Positions 15,408 through 18,880 of a stretch of DNA of 18,880 nucleotides are shown piece after piece. Position 1 is the first letter of the stretch, and every line of letters starts with the position of its first letter. The stretch is from NCBI GenBank assembly GCA_903845315.1, contig CAIMWY010000122.1, positions 1-18,880 on the forward strand. The letters are read 5' to 3'. The DNA is from an uncultured Burkholderiales bacterium (GTDB taxonomy: Bacteria; Pseudomonadota; Gammaproteobacteria; Burkholderiales; Burkholderiaceae). The position numbers and the translations under genes are program-made. The notes beneath the pieces were generated by a model that worked only from the letters and a program-made list of their open reading frames with translations, had not been told where the DNA came from and did no database searches.

Positions 15408-15483
15408 TGGTGCGGCTGGCGGGGATCGAACCCACGACCCTTGGCTTCGGAGGCCAATACTCTATCCACTGAGCTACAGCCGC
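15408..15483 (-). tRNA. tRNA-Arg(CCG), CCA end encoded
   Basis: Read on the minus strand this is a 76-base cloverleaf. The acceptor arms GCGGCTG and CAGCCGC pair perfectly, the D arm has GTAGCTCAGTGGATAGAG, the anticodon stem TTGGC/GCCAA encloses the loop CTCCGAA, and the T arm contains GGTTCGATC. Discriminator A and CCA end the gene. The loop gives anticodon CCG, reading the arginine codon CGG. It lies tail to tail with rsmI and back to back with the cytochrome c5 gene. Confidence 0.96.
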
Positions 15484-15499
15484 ATTGCGTAGCCAAGGT

Positions 15500-15505
15500 A
15501 TTGTA
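15500..15505 (-). promoter_or_regulatory. Candidate -10 box of the tRNA-Arg gene
   Basis: On the minus strand the bases read TACAAT, 16 bases before the mature tRNA 5' end. A start near 15493 would leave a leader of about 10 bases for RNase P to remove. The -35 position (15523-15528) is not close to consensus. Confidence 0.4.
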
Positions 15506-15516
15506 GGGGGCACCGT

Positions 15517-15522
15517 TATAAT
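15517..15522 (+). promoter_or_regulatory. Consensus -10 box of the cytochrome c5 gene
   Basis: A perfect TATAAT lies 40 bases before the ATG at 15563, giving a leader of about 34 bases that includes AGAGGAT as ribosome-binding site. The -35 region (about 15494-15499) is non-consensus. It overlaps the divergent tRNA promoter region. Confidence 0.55.
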
Positions 15523-15562
15523 TTCGGCTGTTTTGCAGACATTCCAAGAGGATCTATCCATC

Positions 15563-16069
15563 ATGAGCGACCATTCACACGACGAAGACCACACAGGCCC
15601 GATCAAGACGCCCAAGCAATTGCTGCTGGCTGTGTTTTATTCGTTTGTTCTTCCGGTGTTCATCATCATTGGTTTGGTTTTCTACGTGACCTCTGACAAC
15701 AAGCCACAAGCGGGCTCATCCAACGCGCCTGAGTCTGTGGCTGAACGGATCCAAAAAGTAGGCACTGTTGAAATTCGTGATGCCAACCGTGCCATGCGCA
15801 GCGGTGAAGATGTTTTCAAAGCGCAGTGCACCGCCTGCCACACTTCCGGCGCTGCGGGCGCACCGAAGTTTGGCGACGCTGGTGCTTGGGGACCACGCAT
15901 TGCCAAGGGTTACGACGCTTTGTTGACTTCAGCACTCAAAGGCAAGGGCGCCATGGGGGCTCAAGGTGGCGGTGATTTTGACGACATTGAAGTTGGTAGC
16001 GCAGTGGTTTTCATGGCCAACGCAGCTGGATCCAAGTTCAAGGAACCCAAAAAACCTGCAGCCAAGTAA
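15563..16069 (+). CDS. Membrane-anchored monohaem cytochrome c5-family protein
   Basis: The 168-residue protein has a short His/Asp-rich cytosolic N-terminus, one transmembrane segment (about 19-43, QLLLAVFYSFVLPVFIIIGL) and a periplasmic cytochrome domain with one CTACH haem site (C89, C92, H93). M131 in KGKGAMGAQGG is the probable axial Met. A Lys/Pro-rich tail ends the protein. These features fit cytochrome c5-type proteins that carry electrons to cbb3 or other terminal oxidases. The start at 15563 is supported by AGAGGAT upstream and by the transmembrane position; in-frame codons further upstream would cover the promoter and the tRNA. It is transcribed alone and ends at its own terminator. 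Confidence 0.9.
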   Translation: MSDHSHDEDHTGPIKTPKQLLLAVFYSFVLPVFIIIGLVFYVTSDNKPQAGSSNAPESVAERIQKVGTVEIRDANRAMRSGEDVFKAQCTACHTSGAAGAPKFGDAGAWGPRIAKGYDALLTSALKGKGAMGAQGGGDFDDIEVGSAVVFMANAAGSKFKEPKKPAAK

Positions 16070-16098
16070 TCCAGTCGTTCATCCTGATCGAACGCGAC

Positions 16099-16124
16099 AA
16101 ACCGGCTACTCAGCCGGTTTTTTT
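16099..16124 (+). terminator. Intrinsic terminator of the cytochrome c5 gene
   Basis: AACCGGCT (16100-16107) pairs with AGCCGGTT (16112-16119) around the loop ACTC, followed by seven T residues (16118-16124). It lies 30 bases after the cytochrome stop. Its T run overlaps the stop codon of the convergent gene on the minus strand. Confidence 0.9.
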
Positions 16125-16656
16125 ATGCCCGCTGGTGATGCACCGCGTGCGGACTTAGCACATAGCCAAATCGTGCAGGCATCTCGGACAGGCTCACGGA
16201 CTGTGGCACCCAGAGTCCAGTTTCAATCCGATCCGCAGCGATCCCAACGTCCATGCTGTGCACCAAGCCTATGCCTAGGTTCGTTTCCAAATAGACGTGA
16301 CCGAACTCATCCATCCAGCAGCGCTGCGCACGCGCCACTTCCTCGGTATGCGATATGACACGGCCATCATCGTGGAGTCGCCATACCCAAGGCGTGATCT
16401 CTAGTTCCACAAATACGCGCTGAGGACCATTTTGAAAATACCATCGCCCTGTTACATCTGCTTGGTAATTGCGCGCAATGAATGTTTTGAGTTTGTCGTG
16501 CTGTAACTTTGAGCCTTTTTGTGCCGGGAAAGTTCCCAGACACTGCACGCGGTCATCCCGCATGTACCAGTCCCCTCGGGCATCTAAACCAAGCCATCCA
16601 TAGCAGTCGGGTACGTTCGGCCATTTGGCCATGGCTTGTTTGACGAGGTCATCCAT
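16123..16656 (-). CDS. Conserved betaproteobacterial protein of unknown function
   Basis: The 177-residue soluble protein starts MDDLVKQAMAKWPNVPDCYGWLGLD and contains RGDWYMRDDRVQ, NYQADVTGRWYFQNGPQRVFVELE and VYLETNLGIGLVHS. I recognise this as a DUF conserved in Comamonadaceae next to YheT-type hydrolases but cannot give the family number with certainty. It has no signal peptide, cysteine cluster or known catalytic motif; the many Trp and Tyr residues suggest a small beta-rich fold. It starts 9 bases after the hydrolase gene on the same strand, with a purine-rich GAAAGAAG before the ATG, so the two probably share an operon and perhaps a task. Its TAA lies in the T run of the convergent terminator. 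Confidence 0.8.
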   Translation of the reverse strand: MDDLVKQAMAKWPNVPDCYGWLGLDARGDWYMRDDRVQCLGTFPAQKGSKLQHDKLKTFIARNYQADVTGRWYFQNGPQRVFVELEITPWVWRLHDDGRVISHTEEVARAQRCWMDEFGHVYLETNLGIGLVHSMDVGIAADRIETGLWVPQSVSLSEMPARFGYVLSPHAVHHQRA

Positions 16657-16665
16657 GCGCTTCTT

Positions 16666-17652
16666 TCAGTGCTGATGGGTTTGCAACCAGTCCATGACCG
16701 CGCATGGCATGGCGTTGATATGTGCCGGGAATGCACCATCTGGAAATCCGACATGCCCACCTGTTGCGGGTTGCCACAGCGTGACCCAATCGCCCACTTC
16801 ATGCGCCCGAGGCAAGCTCCAAGCGGGAACAAACGGGTCATTGCGTGCGTTCAAGGCCAGTGCGGGCACGCGCACTTTGTACAGCCCTGGTTTCGCCGAG
16901 GCACGGGCCCAATAGTCATCGGTGTTTTTAAATCCATGCACCGGGGCCGTGAACACATTATCAAAAGCGTACAAAGTTTGTGCGTCCACCAGCGCCTGTC
17001 GATCAAACAAACCCGGGTATTGAGCCAGTTTTTCTAAGGCCCGCGGTTTCATGGTTTTTAAAAACATGCGTGTGTATATCTGTCGGTTCAAGCCACTGTC
17101 TATGGCGTGTCCACTGGCTGTCAAATCCAAGGGTGAACTGATCGACGCAATGCCCTGAGTGAGTTGGTTAGCTGCAAGTCCTTTTTCGCCCGCCCAACGC
17201 ATCAGTGCGTTACCGCCAAGTGACACGCCCACGGCGAACAAAGGTCCGTTGTGTTGGCTTTGAAACTTCTTCAATATCCAATCGATTTCATTCACATCAC
17301 CTGAATGGTAGGCCCGCGGCGCCAGATTTATCTCGCCACTGCAACCCCTAAAGTGTGGCAAGGCCATGCGCCATCCCCTTTTTGCAGTTTGACTTGCAAA
17401 AGCCTGCGCATAGTGGCTCCCAGATGACCCCTCCAAACCATGAAACAGCACCAACAAGGGCGGTGCTTTGTCTTCTTGGTCTAGGGGGTTGTTGATCCAA
17501 TCAACGTCGATATAGTCACTGTCCGGTGTCTGCCAACGCTCACGCATCCAGGCCATTGGTGGATCGTTCAATGGTTTGGCCAATTTAGCGGCATACATGG
17601 TTTGCAGATTACCCCCTGGAAGCCACCAAGGGGCTTGGTAGCCCCACGTCAA
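16666..17652 (-). CDS. YheT-type alpha/beta hydrolase, TTG start
   Basis: From the TTG at 17652 the protein has 328 residues. The N-terminus carries WWLPGGNLQTMYAAKLAK, the usual opening of YheT/EMB8-type (UPF0017) hydrolases. The core shows LFHGLEGSSGSHYAQ (oxyanion region), nucleophile S144 in GVSLGGNALM, D272 in NARNDPFVP and H300 in GGHVGF. Family members are esterases of unclear physiological substrate. The TTG overlaps the TGA of the upstream NTF2-like gene (TTGA) and follows AGGTG at five bases, so translation is probably coupled. The first in-frame ATG (17598) would lose the conserved N-terminal motif, and the frame upstream to 17733 is the shifted NTF2-like gene. Confidence 0.85.
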   Translation of the reverse strand: MTWGYQAPWWLPGGNLQTMYAAKLAKPLNDPPMAWMRERWQTPDSDYIDVDWINNPLDQEDKAPPLLVLFHGLEGSSGSHYAQAFASQTAKRGWRMALPHFRGCSGEINLAPRAYHSGDVNEIDWILKKFQSQHNGPLFAVGVSLGGNALMRWAGEKGLAANQLTQGIASISSPLDLTASGHAIDSGLNRQIYTRMFLKTMKPRALEKLAQYPGLFDRQALVDAQTLYAFDNVFTAPVHGFKNTDDYWARASAKPGLYKVRVPALALNARNDPFVPAWSLPRAHEVGDWVTLWQPATGGHVGFPDGAFPAHINAMPCAVMDWLQTHQH

Positions 17653-18107
17653 TGCAGCACCTGTGGCTCGCTCAAAGTATCCGCCACGCCGGCTGCAGCG
17701 CCTGGACTGGCATGGTGCGCCACCATGCGCCAACCCTGCGGTGTGCGTTGGTACACGTTGGTGGCCAACACCAAGGCCTGTTGCGCCCCCTCATTGGTCA
17801 ACACCACAATGCGCTCCACCACGTTGTGCATGGCGCTGGTCAAGGACTCCACCTTGCACACATGCTCTGGCTTCGCGTTGATCGTGCCATTGGCAAATAA
17901 GGCCTCAAAAGCGGCGCGGATGGCCATGTTGCCCACCAAACGCGAGCCGCCAGGATGCACGCACACGATGTCGTCTTCGTCGGCCCAGCAAGCCATCAAC
18001 TTTTCAAGGTCACCGGTCTGCATAGCTTCGTAAAACGAGACTTCAATGTCGTCGGCGGAGCCACCCACTGTGGCCGCACGTAATTTGGCTTTTGGCATGG
18101 GACACAT
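17649..18107 (-). CDS. NTF2-like (SnoaL/DUF4440-type) protein
   Basis: The 152-residue protein (149 if started at the second ATG, 18098) has the cone-shaped NTF2-like fold: DDIEVSFYEAMQTGDLEKLMACWADEDDIVCVHPGGSRLVG, then AIRAAFEALFANG and a C-terminal NVYQRTPQGWRMVAHHASP. Such proteins bind small ligands or act as SnoaL-type enzymes; no specific function can be read. It is first in an operon with the YheT-type hydrolase (TTGA overlap) and the unknown protein. The start codon at 18107 sits in the loop of the palindrome GGACA-ATG-TGTCC, just after AAAGG. The ATP synthase terminator ends only 21 bases upstream, leaving no room for a separate promoter outside it. Confidence 0.82.
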   Translation of the reverse strand: MCPMPKAKLRAATVGGSADDIEVSFYEAMQTGDLEKLMACWADEDDIVCVHPGGSRLVGNMAIRAAFEALFANGTINAKPEHVCKVESLTSAMHNVVERIVVLTNEGAQQALVLATNVYQRTPQGWRMVAHHASPGAAAGVADTLSEPQVLH

Positions 18108-18112
18108 TGTCC
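18100..18112 (-). promoter_or_regulatory. Palindrome with the start codon of the NTF2-like gene in its loop
   Basis: Minus strand GGACA-ATG-TGTCC: a perfect 5-bp inverted repeat whose 3-base loop is the ATG at 18107-18105. The left arm overlaps the AAAGGA ribosome-binding sequence. It could fold over the ribosome-binding site or be a protein site; a 5-bp stem with a 3-base loop is weak and may be chance. Confidence 0.35.
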
Positions 18113-18128
18113 TTTGAATTAGCGCAGT

Positions 18129-18158
18129 AAAAAAGCCCCAATCCGAAGACAGGGGCTT
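18129..18158 (-). terminator. Intrinsic terminator of the ATP synthase operon, UUCG loop
   Basis: On the minus strand AAGCCCC (18158-18152) pairs with GGGGCTT (18139-18133). An inner stem closes on a TTCG tetraloop flanked by C and G, an especially stable loop. Six T residues follow (18134-18129). It lies 24 bases behind the atpC stop and directly before the NTF2-like gene. Confidence 0.88.
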
Positions 18159-18182
18159 AATCAGGCAGGCTGTTAGGGGTGC

Positions 18183-18599
18183 TTATCGTTTGCCGCGGTA
18201 GCGACGCAATGCCGCAAGCTCAGCCACCAAGATGCTCAACTCAGAACGAGCACGCGCCATGTCGACGTCGCTTTTGGCATTCTTCAACGCTTCTTCAGCG
18301 GCTTGTTTCGCGGCGTTGGCTTTTTCCTCGTCCAAGTCTTTCCCGCGCACTGCCGTGTCAGACATGACCGTGACGCAATCAGGCTGGACTTCGAGGATGC
18401 CGCCCGCAACAAACACGAACTCTTCACCACCATCAGCCGTGTGAATGCGCACCGAGCCGGGTCGAATGCGCGTAATCAGTGGCGTGTGGCGCGGATAAAT
18501 ACCGAGCTCGCCCGCTTCACCAGGCAAAGCCACAAAGGTGGCTTCGCCGGAGAAGATGGACTCTTCTGCACTGACGACATCTACGTGGATGGTACTCAT
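18183..18599 (-). CDS. atpC: F1Fo ATP synthase epsilon subunit
   Basis: The 138-residue protein has the full epsilon layout: an N-terminal beta-sandwich ([52 protein letters not shown]) that contacts gamma and the c-ring, and a C-terminal helical hairpin (about 88-136, [17 protein letters not shown] and [19 protein letters not shown]) that can inhibit ATP hydrolysis. Length matches bacterial epsilon subunits. GAGAGAT precedes the ATG. It follows atpD by 8 bases and is the last gene of the atp operon, which ends at the terminator behind it. Confidence 0.98.
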   Translation of the reverse strand: MSTIHVDVVSAEESIFSGEATFVALPGEAGELGIYPRHTPLITRIRPGSVRIHTADGGEEFVFVAGGILEVQPDCVTVMSDTAVRGKDLDEEKANAAKQAAEEALKNAKSDVDMARARSELSILVAELAALRRYRGKR

Positions 18600-18607
18600 A
18601 GGATCTC

Positions 18608-18880
<273 letters not shown>

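Noticed and set aside
15408..15483. The tRNA gene as an integration site of a mobile element
   Set aside because: Both sides carry ordinary housekeeping genes, and no integrase or repeated 3' tRNA fragment was seen within the window.

Overview
This 18.9 kb window is chromosomal DNA with about 58% G+C. Gene families and gene order point to a betaproteobacterium, most likely Burkholderiales, family Comamonadaceae. The pointers are DUF3567, DUF3108, the diheme/triheme cytochrome pair, the yraN-diaA-dolP cluster and the atpD-atpC order. A genus such as Limnohabitans or Rhodoferax would be a guess. I see no insertion sequence, prophage, CRISPR array or other sign of recent transfer. Genes are densely packed and no gene-free stretch reaches 300 bases.

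Left part (1-4173). A DUF2946-type secreted protein (cut by the left edge), a triheme cytochrome c and a diheme cytochrome c form a minus-strand operon. Divergent from it is a two-gene plus-strand operon: a DksA/TraR-type zinc-finger protein and a small protein resembling eRF1/Pelota-like 'translational machinery' proteins. Between the two operons lies a perfect FNR/DNR-like palindrome, placed exactly as a class II activator site for the dksA-like operon. A fumarylacetoacetate-hydrolase-family gene follows on the minus strand and overlaps the second gene tail to tail.

Middle part (4200-12720). An IclR regulator is divergent from the hydrolase gene. It is followed by a DUF3108 envelope protein, DUF3567, purU, a GcvA-like LysR regulator and glcD. 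YggS (minus) and a PilT-like ATPase (plus) diverge from a 29-base gap. A 3-hydroxyisobutyrate-dehydrogenase-family enzyme then ends at a strong, probably bidirectional terminator.

Right part (12750-18880). The minus-strand yraN-diaA-dolP cluster diverges from rsmI, as in E. coli but without lpoA. A tRNA-Arg(CCG) lies tail to tail with rsmI and back to back with a membrane-anchored cytochrome c5-type gene. A minus-strand set (NTF2-like protein, YheT-type hydrolase, conserved unknown protein) lies directly behind the terminator of the ATP synthase operon, whose atpC and the end of atpD fill the right edge.

Most of the window is ordinary housekeeping. The observations most worth checking are the FNR-like site in front of the transcription/translation stress pair, a recurring pattern of -10-like boxes so close to start codons that leaderless mRNAs are implied, and a start codon in the loop of a small palindrome just behind the atp terminator. 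All calls come from reading the sequence; no database search was run.
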